Below are positions 1-11,320 of a stretch of DNA of 64,000 bases, in pieces. The position numbers and the translations under genes were made by a program. The stretch comes from Cryptomeria japonica (taxonomy: Eukaryota; Streptophyta; Pinopsida; Cupressales; Cupressaceae). The DNA is taken from assembly GCF_030272615.1 (NCBI RefSeq), contig NC_081405.1:22707772-22771771 (forward strand). Reading direction: 5' to 3'. Each line of letters opens with the position of its first letter. Within the stretch, counting starts at the first letter, position 1. The notes below the pieces were generated by a model. The model was not told the origin of the DNA and made no database searches. It saw nothing but the letters and a program-made list of their open reading frames with translations.

Positions 1-5
1 GTGGT

Positions 6-2081
6 TTGCACCAACAACAATTGTTGCAACAATTGAGTAATATACAAAAGGTACAATCGAATGTGCAAACAAGTAATGTGAAACAACAACAATTTCACAT
101 TCGACAACAAATTGCAGTGCCTTCAGCACCATTACAAGTTAATGCAAACTTGCAACCATCACAATGGATTGGACAAACAACACAGCAAGTTAATGCAAGT
201 GCTATACCCCATCCTAAGGAGAAGCAACGAAAAGTGCCTAAACAAAGTTTTTTACAAATGATGGGATATACACCACGACGAAAATTGGCACAAAGTCAAC
301 AAGTTCCGATCCATCAGCCTCAACACCAACATGTGCCACAATATGTGCCAAGGCAAGCAAGCTATCCTACTTTACAACCGCAATTGGTGCCTGTGCAATA
401 TCAACAGCCTACTCAATTGCAATATCAACCTAGGCTCCAAGAAGCACAACAACAAGGTCAATATCAAGGCATAGCACAACCACAGCAACAAGCGATGTAT
501 CAAGAACTTTATATGCCGGAAACACCAAAAATGGCCATTTCAGAGTATCAACAACCGAATGGAAATGCGATGTATCGACAAGGGATACCAACTGGGATTA
601 ATGATGGACCTCTAAATTCTGATACAATTGCGCAACAACTTGAGAAGTTGCAACGAAAAGTTGACGCATTAGAAACTAAAGGAACAAAGAAGTTGTATAC
701 AGATCAAGATTTATGTCCTAATCCATTTGACAAGAGTGTACACATGCCTCCTTTCCCTAAGCATTTTGAGGCACCTAATTTTGAGAAATATAAAGGGAAT
801 GGCAATCCAAAAGATCACATTCGAGCATTTTTCATGCCATGTACTGAGGTAAGCTATGAAGAGACGTATTTAATGCACTTATTTGCATGAAGTCTCACGG
901 GACAAGCTATGGATTGGTATTCACATTTGCCAGGAAATATAAAGACTTGGTCTGAATTGGCTCAAAAGTTTTTATCTCATTTTCCGTTCAACATCGACAG
1001 TGATGTGACCATGTCAGATTTATGCAACACCAAGCAAAAGCAAGGTGAATCATTAGTGACTTTCTTGCAACGATGGCAAAGCTTGTATAGTCGTTCTTCT
1101 CTTGATATACCTAAAGAACAACAAGTGAATCTGTTTATCCAGAATTCGGTCCCAGAAATGATGTATGAGCTAAAGTTGAAAAGTCCCAGTACTATAGAGA
1201 AACTTATTAAGAAGGGAATGAGCATTGAAACAGCTCTGGTAGCTAAAGGAATTATCAAGCTCAATAAAGACAATGACAATACCAATTATTCGGGGGATAG
1301 AAATAGATTTTGGTATAAGAACAAGAATGTCACTAATGATGGAGTTGTTGATGCAAGAGCGGTGAATGCAAATTAACCCCCATTCACGATCAAGAAATTG
1401 AGTGTTCCTAATATGTCAACTATGGAACAAAATCAAGCACCAATGAGCAATGTTACTCAACAGTCGCAATATCAACAACATGCTCAACAACAGCATACTC
1501 AACAACAAGGCCAACAACAAAACCAGCAGCGCAAACCCTTCCGATCGCGAGATGGGCCTCCTCGACAATTTACGCCATTTGGAGAGCCTATTGAATCAGT
1601 AATGAGACAATTGATACAAGCAAAATTTATTAAGCTACCAGATATCAAGGCAGAACCAGCGGTAAAACCGCATTGGTGGAATGATAATGCGTACTGTGAA
1701 TATCATCGGTCTAAAGGATACAAAACTGCATCCTGTTTCCAATTGAAACACATGATTCAAGATTTATTAGAGCAAGGAGTAATTGAGGTAGATCCACCCC
1801 ATCCGACCTCTAACATTGATCATACTATTTTCAAAACTCCTTTGCTTGATCATGACAAGGGTAAAGCGTCCTCTTCCAACTCTACCCAAACGGCCAATTA
1901 TGCAAATACTGGTTATAATAATGTCATTAATTGTTTTCATGCATCAAATGAGTATGTTTCTACCTTGAGAATAAAGGGACAAGATCCTTCTTATGCAGTC
2001 ACCACTCATTGATCCAAGATAGTCCTGAAAGGAGCTCCTGCAGCTCCTCCCAAGCCAACTCCTGCAAGTCAGTATAATCTT
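6..2081 (+). pseudogene. gag: Tat-1 gag (5' part missing)
   Basis: Gag is the structural protein that forms the virus-like particle. The first 230 or so residues are a Q-rich low-complexity stretch. The retrotransposon gag domain follows, from the conserved 'CPNPFDKS' block (about 714) through 'MDWYSHLPG' (909) to about 1250. A variant zinc knuckle with spacing C-x2-H-x4-Y-x4-C lies near 1696-1740; Tat-2 has H where Tat-1 has Y. In-frame stops at 888-890 (TGA), 1374-1376 (TAA) and 2010-2012 (TGA) interrupt it, but the frame is never shifted. Comparison with Tat-2 suggests the first and third arose from arginine CGA codons by C-to-T change. The true start is off-window. Confidence 0.88.
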
Positions 2082-3893
2082 TTGGATCACCTAGGAAAGA
2101 CACTTGCACAAATATCAATCCTTGAGTTATTGAAAATGTCTCCCATGCATCGTGCAGTCCTGGATAAAGCTTTTGTTGAGTCCACTATTCCGACAGATAT
2201 TGATGTTGACCAGTTTCAAGCCCGGATTGGACATTTAGCCATTTCCCAAAATGTCGCATTTTCTGACAATGATATCTCACCCGACAAGCTCCCTCACAAT
2301 GATCCTTTACACCTTGAAGTCTTTGTTCATAACTGCAAAATCCGATGAGTCTTGATAGATGGCGGAGCAATTCTTAATATTTGTACTTTGAGAGTGGTTA
2401 TTGGCCTTGGGTATACAGAAAATGACATTGATGCTTCTAAAAGAATAACAATCAAAGCATATGATGATGCTGAGCGCCCATCCAAAGGGATAATTACATT
2501 TCCTATCAGAGTTGGTCCAGTGACAGAAAACACTTTCCTGCAAGTCCTCGACCTTGATCTCCCTTATAATATGATCCTTGGCCATCCATGGATTCATGCA
2601 ATGAAAGTAGTTCCATCCACCTATCATCAATGTTTGAAATATCCTTACAATGGAACTGAGATAACAATTCCTGGAGATCCTAATCCATTTCAATTTTGTG
2701 CTACTCTAAAGGATACCCCTCAGCAGCAAGTCCCAGTCAACAGAGAGTCCAAATCACATAGCTATGTAGATCCTAATCAATTGTTAGAGGCTGTCAAAGG
2801 AAAATTGAAGATACAAGACCAAGGATGTGGAGAATATTCAATGGATCAGACATTCCTCATCGAGAATTTGCCAATATCTCCAAAATCATATGGCAAACCG
2901 CATTTATTGCAAAAGGAACCTAAGGTCATTATTCAATATCAGCCTCCTACTACATTTACAAGATGGGGAGAACTTGACAAGGAAACTGTAGATGATGATG
3001 TCATAGATTGGCTTTATAAAGATCCAACTGAGACCCCACCTGTCAAGTTGCCAATGGAATGATATGGCAAAGGATTTACTATGCTGCAAAAGAAAGGATA
3101 TGATGGTTGCAATGGCTTAGGCCTGAACAACAATGGAAGGCTAGAACCTGTCATACCCAAGAGGCGACCTCCAACTTTAGGGTTAGGTTTTGTACCGTTG
3201 CGAATTGGATCCACATCTACCAAAGTGCCCACGTGTAGAAAAGGGCGTGATTCTGATGATGAAATAACACCTAAGGATCCCCAACCCGAAACTGATTCTA
3301 ATGAATGGGAGTGGAGTTCTTTTTCTTCCTGCTCCTATGCCCTCGATAATATTTTCATTGACCCTGATAATTTGCCTATGGAAGACAAACATGAAATAAC
3401 TCCTCTTCCTAAAACCTGTCCTCATGCTTGGATAGAGACATTTTGGGATCCAAGCTCCGAATCCGATACAAGCAGTTCGGATAGTGACACTACAGATGTT
3501 CATATCTTTACCATATCAGCCCTCTCTCTCCTTACAATTGATGATGACATGCCCCTCATCTACCCCTAGCTTATCCAACATGACCAACAAGAACCGCTCA
3601 CATTGGACTGTTTTCAAAATGACGAAGCAATTGCAGAATTCCTTGGACTACGGGAAGGCATACCACAAGGTGATCACAAGGCAGGATTTGCTATTGACCT
3701 GGATTCCATGGCATATTTTGGGGAGTCAACTCCCTCTTCCAGTCATCAAAATGAAAAAAGAGAAGAAATAGTAAAAAATCAAAAGAATAGATCTTTGGGT
3801 GAAAACCATAAGGCACTCTCTGATCATAAAAAAGTCAAAATAAAAGACGTACCTGCAGGTGAAAACCTCTCTTAGGCACCCAAAGGTGGAAGA
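2082..3893 (+). pseudogene. Tat-1 aspartic protease plus PR-RT linker with G-patch-like segment
   Basis: The protease matures Gag-Pol. The active-site motif reads VLIDGGA (about 2350-2370), the D-G-G variant seen in this lineage, followed by 'LGHPWIHAM' near 2577. Next come 'YGKGFTMLQKKGYDG' and 'GLGLNNNGRLEPVIPK' (3063-3160), which resemble a G-patch: a conserved aromatic, spaced glycines and GLG. The acidic linker that follows ends in two GEN-motif stretches that coincide with RNA hairpins at 3798 and 3858. Stops at 2346-2348, 3060-3062, 3567-3569 and 3873-3875 are all in the gag-pol frame, with no frameshift. Tat-2 has the same layout. Confidence 0.82.
3798..3880 (+). other. Pair of AAAA-bulge RNA hairpins inside the Tat-1 PR-RT linker
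   Basis: Copy one (3798-3817) reads GGTG, AAAA, CC, loop ATAA, GG, CACT. Copy two (3858-3880) reads GGTG, AAAA, CCT, loop CTCTT, AGG, CACC. The outer four bases pair with the last four (G-U allowed), the inner bases pair across the loop, and AAAA stays as a one-sided bulge. The same pair stands at the same place in Tat-2 with different but still pairing bases. The sequence is also coding (G-E-N). The stop at 3873-3875 lies in the second copy and weakens its inner stem relative to Tat-2. Confidence 0.6.
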
Positions 3894-6800
3894 GTGGACA
3901 TACCCCTATCAAGTCAAGACAAATCAACATTGCTTGTGGAAATGACCGAGGAAATCAATTTGGGTACACCTGACAACCCTAAGGTCATTCATTTTGCCGC
4001 TTCTCTCTCACAACAGGAAAAAGTAGATTTTGTCAATTTCTTTCTTGAGAAGAAGATCAGCTTTGCATGGTCCTATGCAGATATGCCTAGCCTTGATCCA
4101 GAATTGGTTCTTCACCATTTGCCACTAAAACCTGATGCTAAGCCTGTCAAGCAGAAACTTAGAAAGATGCATCCTCAGGTGGCTCTTTTGGTCAAAGTGG
4201 AATTAAAAAAATTGCTAGATGTGGGCTTCATCAGACCCGTTGATTATGCAGACTGGATTTCAAATTTAGTACCAGTTAGCAAAGTAACTGGGGGCATCAG
4301 AATCTGCATAGATTTTAGGGATCTCAATAAAGCATGCCCTAAAGATGATTTTTCATTGCCAAACATAGACATCATAGTGGACATGACGGCTGGATATGAG
4401 ATGCTTTCATTAATGGATGGTTTCTCCGGCTATAACCAAATTCGCATTGCTCCTGAAGATCAGCATAAGACAGCATTCACTTGTGCTTGGGGTACCTACT
4501 GTTGGAATGTGATGCCCTTCGGTCTTAAAAATGCAGGCGCAACATATCAAAGAGCAATGATGACCATTTTTCATGATTTCATGCACACTTTGATGGAGGA
4601 CTATGTTGATGACTTGTTATGCAAATCTGTCACCAGAGATAGTCATCTGGCCATCCTGGGCCCGATCTTTGACCGAATGGAGACCTACAAACTCAGGCTC
4701 AATCCAAAGAAGTGTGTATTTGGTGTCACAGCTGGAAAGTTACTAGGATACATTGTTTCTCACCGAGGCATTGAGGTCGACCCTGCCAAAGTCAAAGCAA
4801 TAATGGATATGCCTCCACCTTCAAATCTCCGGCAATTAAGAAGTCTGCAAGGAAAGCTCCAATCAATCCGCCGCTTCATAGCTCAGTTGGCCAAAAAATG
4901 TCATCCATTCCAGCATCTATTGCATAAAGGTTTTGCTTTCAAATGGACTGAGCAATGTCAATCAGCCTTTCAAGCTCTTAAAGAATTTTTGTTGTCACCA
5001 TCTATTCTAATGCCTCCAATAGATGGAAAGCCATTTTTATTGTATATTTCTGCAACTGAAACGGCATTAGGAGTTCTCTTGGCCCAACAAGATGAGAACG
5101 GAAAAGAGCGAGCCATTTACTATATCAACTGGACACTGGTAGGCTATGACCTAAATTATTCAACTATTGAAAGGGCATGCTTAGCAGTGGTATTTGCAAT
5201 GCAGAAACTCCGACATTATATGCTGAGCCACCGAACATTGTTGGTTGCAAAAATTGACCCCTTAAAATATTTGCTTAGCCGAGCAGCTTTGACGAGTCGC
5301 CTAGCAAAATGGGTCATGATTCTCAGTAAATTTGACATTGAGTATATGGAGCGAAAGGCCATAAAAGGACAAGTCATAGCAGATCAACTTGCAGAGGCTC
5401 CTATTTCTGATGATCATCCCATGTTGACCGATTTTCCAGATGAATCAGTCTTTGCTTTCACATCATCTAATGAATGGAAGTTATACTTTGATGGGTCCCA
5501 TACCAAGTTTGGGTCCGGAGCAGGCATCTTGTTTGTCACCCCTCAAGGTGATGCTATTCCAAAGTCTTACAGAATAACTTTCCCCTGCACCAATAACATT
5601 GCAGAGTATGAAGCACTGGTTATAGGACTCCGAGTAGAAGTCCACTGGAATGTCAAGCATTTGCAAGTCTATGGAGATTCTCAATTAGTCATCCGACAAG
5701 TGAATGATGACTACGAAACAAAAGATGAAAAGCTTATTCCCTATAAGCATATGGTAGATTTCTTCAAGACCAAGTTCACGGCTATCCATTTCAAACAAGT
5801 TCCAAGAATGCAAAATAAGTCGGCAGATGCGATGGCTACGATTGCTTCCATGTTGAATATGCCAAGCAATATGGACAAATGTGAATTTTTAGTTGAACAA
5901 TTGCTGGTTCCTTCTTTTGACATTCCAACAGCCAATGTGATGTGCGTTCTTGTTGGTCCCAATTCCCCATGGTACAATGACGTCTATCAATATTTAAAAT
6001 CCCAAACCTTACCACCCAACCTTTCCGCTAACCAATGCCAAGCCTTTATCCGACAGACAGCCAAATATGTCATCATCACCAACACCCTTTACCACCGTTC
6101 CTTTGACCATACCCTCCTCAGGTGTTTGGATTCTGATGAAGCACAAACGGCTTTACACGAGGTTCACAATGGTATATGTGGGGGCCATTTCAATGGTCTA
6201 AGCTTAGCTAAAAAGTTGATTCGTGCTGGGTATTATTGGCCCACTCTGGAAAAAGATGTTCATGATTTTGTTAAGAAGTGCTACAAATGCCAGATTCATG
6301 GAAACTACATTCATGCACCAGCCCAAGAGCTTCATTCTGTCATATCTCCGTGGCCTTTTTCTCAATGGGGATTGGATCTTATTGGCAAGATTCACCCGAC
6401 CTCTGCAAATGGACACAAGTTCACCATTATAGCCATAGAGTATTTTACAAAATGGATTGAGGCTATCCCCATGACCTATATCACGGGTGTCCAAATTTCA
6501 AAATTCTTGCTGAATTATATCATATGCCGGTATGGGGTTCCCCTTGCCATAGTCACTGATAATGGTCGTCCTTTCAAGAATAAAGATGTTAAAGAGCTTT
6601 GTGCAAAGTTTTATATCCAACCCCGTTTCTCCAGTCCATACTATCCACAGGGGAATGGTCAAGCTGAAGCATCAAATAAAACCATTATCAAGATCCTGAA
6701 AAAGGTTGTCAATGATGCTAGTCAAGATTGGCATGTACAACTAAATCTAGCACTATGGGCTTATCGCACTTCTATCTGCACACCTACTGGCGCAACACCT

Positions 6801-7229
6801 TATTCCTTGGTGTATGGTGCAGAAGCTATTTTACCTTTGGAGGTGGAGATTCCTTCCTTGCGTGTTTCCTTGCAACATCTGATTGATGACGAGACACACA
6901 AAGTCTCTCAGCTGCATCAGCTTGAGATGTTGGATGAGAAACGTCAGACAGCTCTGACACATTTGCAAGCATATCAAAACTGTCTCCGTCGCTCTTATAA
7001 TAAGAAGGTCAAAGGGCGACACTTCGAAGTGGGAGACTTGGTTTTAAAGGCAAACCCTAAGCATGCACAGTCTACTGACATCATCAAAGGTAAATTTGAA
7101 CCTAATTGGGTTGGTCCTTTCATAGTAACTGCAGCATATGGCTTGGGGGCATATCAGCTTGCTACCCCGAAAGGTGAACCTCTGTCCGATCCTATAAACA
7201 GCATGCATCTTCGCAAGTACTGGGCATAA
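3894..7229 (+). CDS. pol: Tat-1 Pol: reverse transcriptase, two RNase H domains, integrase
   Basis: Copies the element RNA into DNA and inserts it. It is an open stretch of 1111 codons; the nominal start is only the first ATG after the last stop of a longer gag-pol frame. RT spans residues about 80-330, with 'FGLKNAGATYQRAM' and the catalytic YVDD at 237-240. The Ty3-type RNase H follows (about 360-480). A second, archaeal-like RNase H is at about 525-655 ('LYFDGSHTKFGSGAG', 'AEYEALVIGL'), a hallmark of Tat elements. The integrase has an HHCC zinc finger (H..H near 756, C-x2-C near 800), a D-D-E core ('GLDLIGK', 'VTDNGRPF', 'GQAEASNK') and a C-terminal GPF block near 1080. All catalytic motifs look intact. 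Confidence 0.95.
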   Translation: MDIPLSSQDKSTLLVEMTEEINLGTPDNPKVIHFAASLSQQEKVDFVNFFLEKKISFAWSYADMPSLDPELVLHHLPLKPDAKPVKQKLRKMHPQVALLVKVELKKLLDVGFIRPVDYADWISNLVPVSKVTGGIRICIDFRDLNKACPKDDFSLPNIDIIVDMTAGYEMLSLMDGFSGYNQIRIAPEDQHKTAFTCAWGTYCWNVMPFGLKNAGATYQRAMMTIFHDFMHTLMEDYVDDLLCKSVTRDSHLAILGPIFDRMETYKLRLNPKKCVFGVTAGKLLGYIVSHRGIEVDPAKVKAIMDMPPPSNLRQLRSLQGKLQSIRRFIAQLAKKCHPFQHLLHKGFAFKWTEQCQSAFQALKEFLLSPSILMPPIDGKPFLLYISATETALGVLLAQQDENGKERAIYYINWTLVGYDLNYSTIERACLAVVFAMQKLRHYMLSHRTLLVAKIDPLKYLLSRAALTSRLAKWVMILSKFDIEYMERKAIKGQVIADQLAEAPISDDHPMLTDFPDESVFAFTSSNEWKLYFDGSHTKFGSGAGILFVTPQGDAIPKSYRITFPCTNNIAEYEALVIGLRVEVHWNVKHLQVYGDSQLVIRQVNDDYETKDEKLIPYKHMVDFFKTKFTAIHFKQVPRMQNKSADAMATIASMLNMPSNMDKCEFLVEQLLVPSFDIPTANVMCVLVGPNSPWYNDVYQYLKSQTLPPNLSANQCQAFIRQTAKYVIITNTLYHRSFDHTLLRCLDSDEAQTALHEVHNGICGGHFNGLSLAKKLIRAGYYWPTLEKDVHDFVKKCYKCQIHGNYIHAPAQELHSVISPWPFSQWGLDLIGKIHPTSANGHKFTIIAIEYFTKWIEAIPMTYITGVQISKFLLNYIICRYGVPLAIVTDNGRPFKNKDVKELCAKFYIQPRFSSPYYPQGNGQAEASNKTIIKILKKVVNDASQDWHVQLNLALWAYRTSICTPTGATPYSLVYGAEAILPLEVEIPSLRVSLQHLIDDETHKVSQLHQLEMLDEKRQTALTHLQAYQNCLRRSYNKKVKGRHFEVGDLVLKANPKHAQSTDIIKGKFEPNWVGPFIVTAAYGLGAYQLATPKGEPLSDPINSMHLRKYWA

Positions 7230-7390
7230 TTTTCTATCAGTACTTCTTCAAATATGATCCTGAAAAAAATACAAAAAAATTATTAAAAAAAAAAGAGAGA
7301 AAAATACAAAAAAATGAAAAAAAATGAAAAATACAAAAAAATGAAAAAAGAGAAAAAAGAAAAAGAGCAAAGAAAAATGATTCGCCCTCT
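7230..7390 (+). repeat. A-rich low-complexity tract directly after Tat-1 pol
   Basis: A run of short A tracts broken by T, C and G separates the pol stop from the hairpin cluster at 7391. Tat-2 has the same kind of tract in the same place (26035-26150). No coding potential is seen. Confidence 0.6.
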
Positions 7391-7455
7391 AGTGAAAACC
7401 TGGCAAACAGGCGCTTGGGGCAAGTACCTTGGTGAAAACCTGGCAAACAGGCGCC
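7391..7455 (+). other. Two AAAA-bulge RNA hairpins just 3' of Tat-1 pol
   Basis: Copy one (7391-7415): AGTG, AAAA, CCTG, loop GCAAA, CAGG, CGCT. Copy two (7431-7455): GGTG, AAAA, CCTG, loop GCAAA, CAGG, CGCC. The first base of the outer stem and its partner change together (A with T, G with C), which is compensatory. The cluster lies about 160 nt after the pol stop, matching three copies at the same place in Tat-2. The regular structure points to a function in the element RNA; which one is unknown. Confidence 0.65.
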
Positions 7456-7700
7456 ATGTGTAAAATGAGATCATTGCTCCATCATCTATCATGACCTCTA
7501 AGCTATGCTTTTTTTTTCTCGGCCGGTTTCTCATGTCTATCTTTGTCTTGACCTGATGTCCTATTCCAGGCTCATTATTGGTCAACATCATTGTCTTACA
7601 TACCCCGGTTCTTTGTCCATATGTTTTGGTCCCGGTCTATGTATGTCTTTCCGATGCACATTGGGTGCGTTCCCTTGTCATGATCGATCACTGAAACTTT

Positions 7701-8100
7701 TGCATTTAAAAATGTCCTAAAAAATCTTCCAAAAACATTTAAAAACGTCCTTAAAAAAAAAAAAAAAATCTCATAAAAATTCAAAAATGTCTTGAAAAAA
7801 TCTTCCAAAAACATTTAAAAACGTCCTGAAAAAAAAAAATCTCATAAAAATTCAAAAATGTCCTGAAAAAAATCTTCCAAAAACATTTAAAAACGTCCTG
7901 AAATAATTTACAAAAAAAATTGAAAAATGTCCTGAAGAAAGATCATAAAAATTGAAAAAATGTCCTGAAAAAATCTCTCAAAAAAATCATATAATGTCCT
8001 GAAAAAACTCCCTAAAAAAATCGACTAAAGTCCTGAAGAAATATCTAAAAACTGAAAAAAGGAAAATCCCTAAAAATCATAAAAAGTCCTAAAAAAATGA
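7701..8100 (+). repeat. Degenerate tandem repeat in the Tat-1 3' region
   Basis: A unit of roughly 80 bp containing 'aaaaatgtcctgaaaaaatc' and 'catttaaaaacgtcctg' repeats about three times to 7900, then decays into shorter 'gtcctgaaaaa' pieces up to about 8100. The array is A-rich on + and non-coding. Confidence 0.7.
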
Positions 8101-9359
8101 ACACATAAACATTTCAAAAACATTAAAATCCAAAAACAAGCATTTTGCAATAAATGATACCTTGGTGCATAGACTGATCACTGAGCATCCATCCAATGAC
8201 TCGCAATCAATCAAACACTGTGCTTTAATGAAATCATGTGTAAATAGATGAACTCTTCAATCAAACTAGACATTCAAACTGATCAAAATTGTCATATCAA
8301 TCAACCTCAAAATCATTTGTCCTTGTCTCTACTATCATGGGTCTTATACAAGGTGTGGTATACTCGAAACCAGATTGTGTCCTGTCTTAGACGGGGTACC
8401 GCATGTCCTGAAACCAGACAGCATGATCGTCCTATCAGCACTTTCAACTTTTGACAATGAAGATCAAGATGTTTGTTTGATTTGTTGGAATTTGTGCATC
8501 TTATCTTTTTATTGATTTATCTTTGGCTTCGGTCATTTCCTATGTTGCTCGATGATGTCACTGAGTGATTTAGAGTGACCGGGATGGTTCATGGTCCTTT
8601 TCTTTTTTGTTGTGATTGTTGTTTGTCTGTGATGTGTCTGTCTTTCGCAAAAAGGGTTGCATTTCAGCTCTGGCCTTCAATGCCATGATGCTACGCATCC
8701 ATTTTGCTACATAAAAATAAAGGTTCTCACCTACAAAATGCATTACTGAAAGCAAGTTTTCTTCATCTTTAACTGTCTTCTGTCTCATTTTCTTCTTACT
8801 AACATTTCTTCCGTCAATTCGGATAGTCAGTTCGGTTTAGTGCTCTGATTTCCCCACACACATATGCTACATCCTGCATCCATTTGGTTAGTACATTTGC
8901 ATCACATTAAGCATCATATCAAGCATTTTATTCATTCCATATTATAAATGCATCAAAAACACATAAAAAAAAAAAACATATCCATACATGATCTACAATG
9001 GTACATAAACAATGCATAAGTCATCCATACATGGAAAAATAACATCAGTCATAACATATTGCATCCCATCATATCGATGCATATCATATCATATGTCACA
9101 ATAATATCGGAGTACAAAATCGGACTGTCTGTCCTAAGTATGGCCCGCAGGCTGACTACAAAATGTCAAAATACATAATATCCACTGTCTGTCTAAGGAG
9201 CACGTGCCTCTGTCACTGGGTGCTCCCTCTGTCCTCCTCATCCTTGCAAGGTCTTGCAGATGATGTCCCTCCTGGTCCTGGCTATGGTGGTCTCATAGGT
9301 CCACTCACCCCCATGCTGCTCAATGACCTACGAGAGCATGCCCTGCTCTCTGTCCTCGA
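8101..9359. other. Tat-1 3' region without recognised gene
   Basis: AT-rich sequence with many short 'catca' and 'cat' repeats, especially 8880-9120. It lies downstream of the antisense PMD gene and so could hold that gene's 3' UTR. A similar cat-rich stretch occupies the same place in Tat-2 (27420-27640). I see no further gene. Confidence 0.5.
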
Positions 9360-11033
9360 TCATGCCCGATATGAAGGTGCTCTCTGCTCTGGTGGAACTG
9401 CACTCTCATAAAGTGTCCTCCAATGGCGTATCTCCTCTCTGGTCTCTACCAACATTTGTCCTAGTTCCCGTACACTAACATCCTGAATCGACCCAATATA
9501 CTCAGTGACTCTCTGTTCCTCTCGCTGTGCCTGAGCCATTGCTGCATCTCGAGCCGCTGTGAATCTAGCTATCTCCACTCTGAACTGATCATGCTCTCTC
9601 TCTAAAGTCTCAATGTGATCCTGCTGACTCGCTATGGTAGCCCTGAATATCTCCATCTCCTCTGTCCTAGCTGTCTCTGGCTCTATGGGTATGTCCTGTA
9701 ATGCCTCCTGCTCCCCATCCTCATCTTTGTCCTCCTCATCCCCGCCATCCTCATCTCTGTCTTCATCCCCATCCTCATCCTCATCCTCATCCCCATCCTC
9801 ATCCTCCTCGTCCTCATCATCTCCCTCCTCCTCTCCTGTGAGTGGGAAGTCCTCCTGTCGCCTCGATACTGGAATATCCGGATCTATCAATGGCACTGGC
9901 CGTCGTCGTGCAAACCATCTCTCATACTCATCTGTCATCCCGGCGTCTGCCACATCTGATCTCCAATCCCACTATCTCTATTGTAGCTGTGAGAAGTCTG
10001 CATATGCTATGTGTGGCTGAATCATACTCCCCCACTGACTCATCTCTCTGTGAGATCGGGCAAAGTGTATGGTCCTCCTGGGTACATCCTGCCTCTCTCC
10101 AAACTGTCGTCTGACTCTCTCTGGCAGGTACAACTCAATCACTCTCTGGCGATTCACTGGTCACCCAATTAGGTGCCTCTCCTATCTACAATATGGTAAC
10201 TCCTCACTGTCATCTGACCATCCCGAGCAATCATGATATGGCCTCCATATGAACTCTCTCAATCTGTCTAGCTCATGTCGCCAATATAGTATGTATCCAA
10301 AAGGACCCTGTCTCAGTGCTCCACCATAGCAATACACATATGGTCGGTGTGGTACTACCTGTCTATCTGTAATCAGTCGACATATGGCTATGTGTTCAAA
10401 TGCCCATACCTATAACAGTGTGACTCCACAGCTCAAAGTCTGAACTCCCTGATATGCTATCTGATGCAACTGAAAATACAGCATAGCCAGTACACATGGT
10501 CCCCATGCGTACACTGTCCCCTCTGTCGCCTTCCACTCTAGCACTCTTCCCCATCTAATAAGGAATCCATGTCCTTGTCTGTCTCCTGCTAGTAGACATG
10601 CTATCACCACATATCGTCGATCATACTCTGATGCCATAGTCTCCCAGCCAATCTCCCTCTCGACGGTATCCAACTCATCTGCGTCGCACTCAAATAATCT
10701 GCACAGTGTGTCTCTCCCTATCACTGGGTCATACTCTATCATCTCTCCATGAATCGGAATGCGGAGGATATGCCATACATCCTCCAGTGTCACTGTCGCC
10801 TCTCCAGTCGCCAGATGGAAGGAGGAAGTCTTTGACTGCCATTGCTCTGCCAATGCGGTAAGCAGTCCTATGTTTGCCCTAATCTCAGGCATGAATGTGA
10901 CATAGTATATCCCAAATCCTACTAAGGTATCTCTCTCTGTGCTCCTGAGTCTATGTCGTAGCATAAAGCAATCTGGTCGGTTTTCCTGTGTGATCAACGG
11001 ATACTGTCGACTCTGCATCACAAATTGGGGCAT
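9360..11033 (-). pseudogene. Antisense plant mobile domain (PMD) protein of Tat-1
   Basis: Reads opposite to gag-pol, between pol and the 3' LTR. The start is the ATG at 11033. The first 207 codons (to 10410) carry PMD-type blocks: 'FHLATGEATVTLEDVWHIL', 'YDRRYVVIACLLAG', and 'YAWGPCVLAMLYFQLHQIA'. Homology continues to 9960 through stops and apparent frame breaks. The last 197 codons (9953-9360) are open: a 'YERWFARRRPVP' block, a long run of D and E (about 9720-9830), then a heptad-rich coiled coil. PMD, or aminotransferase-like mobile domain, proteins occur both in host genes and in plant transposons. Their role here is unknown; candidates include silencing control or a particle-related job. 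Confidence 0.75.
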
Positions 11034-11179
11034 ATTTTGTCAGTTTTAGGGTTTGCTCCTATGGGTTGCATTTCCTCATTTTCATGTCTAATCAGGGTGT
11101 TTTTCATCTAATTTGACCTATTCTACCCTTGTCCCCTTTTTTCGAATCATTGGCATATCATTTTGACCAAAATTAGGGT

Positions 11180-11320
11180 TTGCATGGCACAATTGCGCCT
11201 GTGTAAGGTAACCTGTGCCTGTGTCAGGTAACCTGCACCTGTGTCTCCCTACACAAGCATAGAAGACCCTACACAAGCACAGGATTCACCCTACACAAGC
11301 ACAGGAGTCCTTTTCTGCAT
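11180..11320 (-). repeat. About 19-nt microrepeats upstream of the antisense PMD gene of Tat-1
   Basis: On the minus strand three copies of a unit close to 'cctgtgcttgtgtagggt' are followed by 'acaggttacctgacacagg'-type units, at about 19-nt spacing. The array is about 150 nt upstream of the PMD start codon, so it would lie in the leader of an antisense transcript. Tat-2 has a different array with a similar unit length in the equivalent place. Confidence 0.65.

Noticed and set aside
9634-10020. Plus-strand serine-rich ORF
   Set aside because: Reverse of the D/E-rich linker of the Tat-1 PMD protein.
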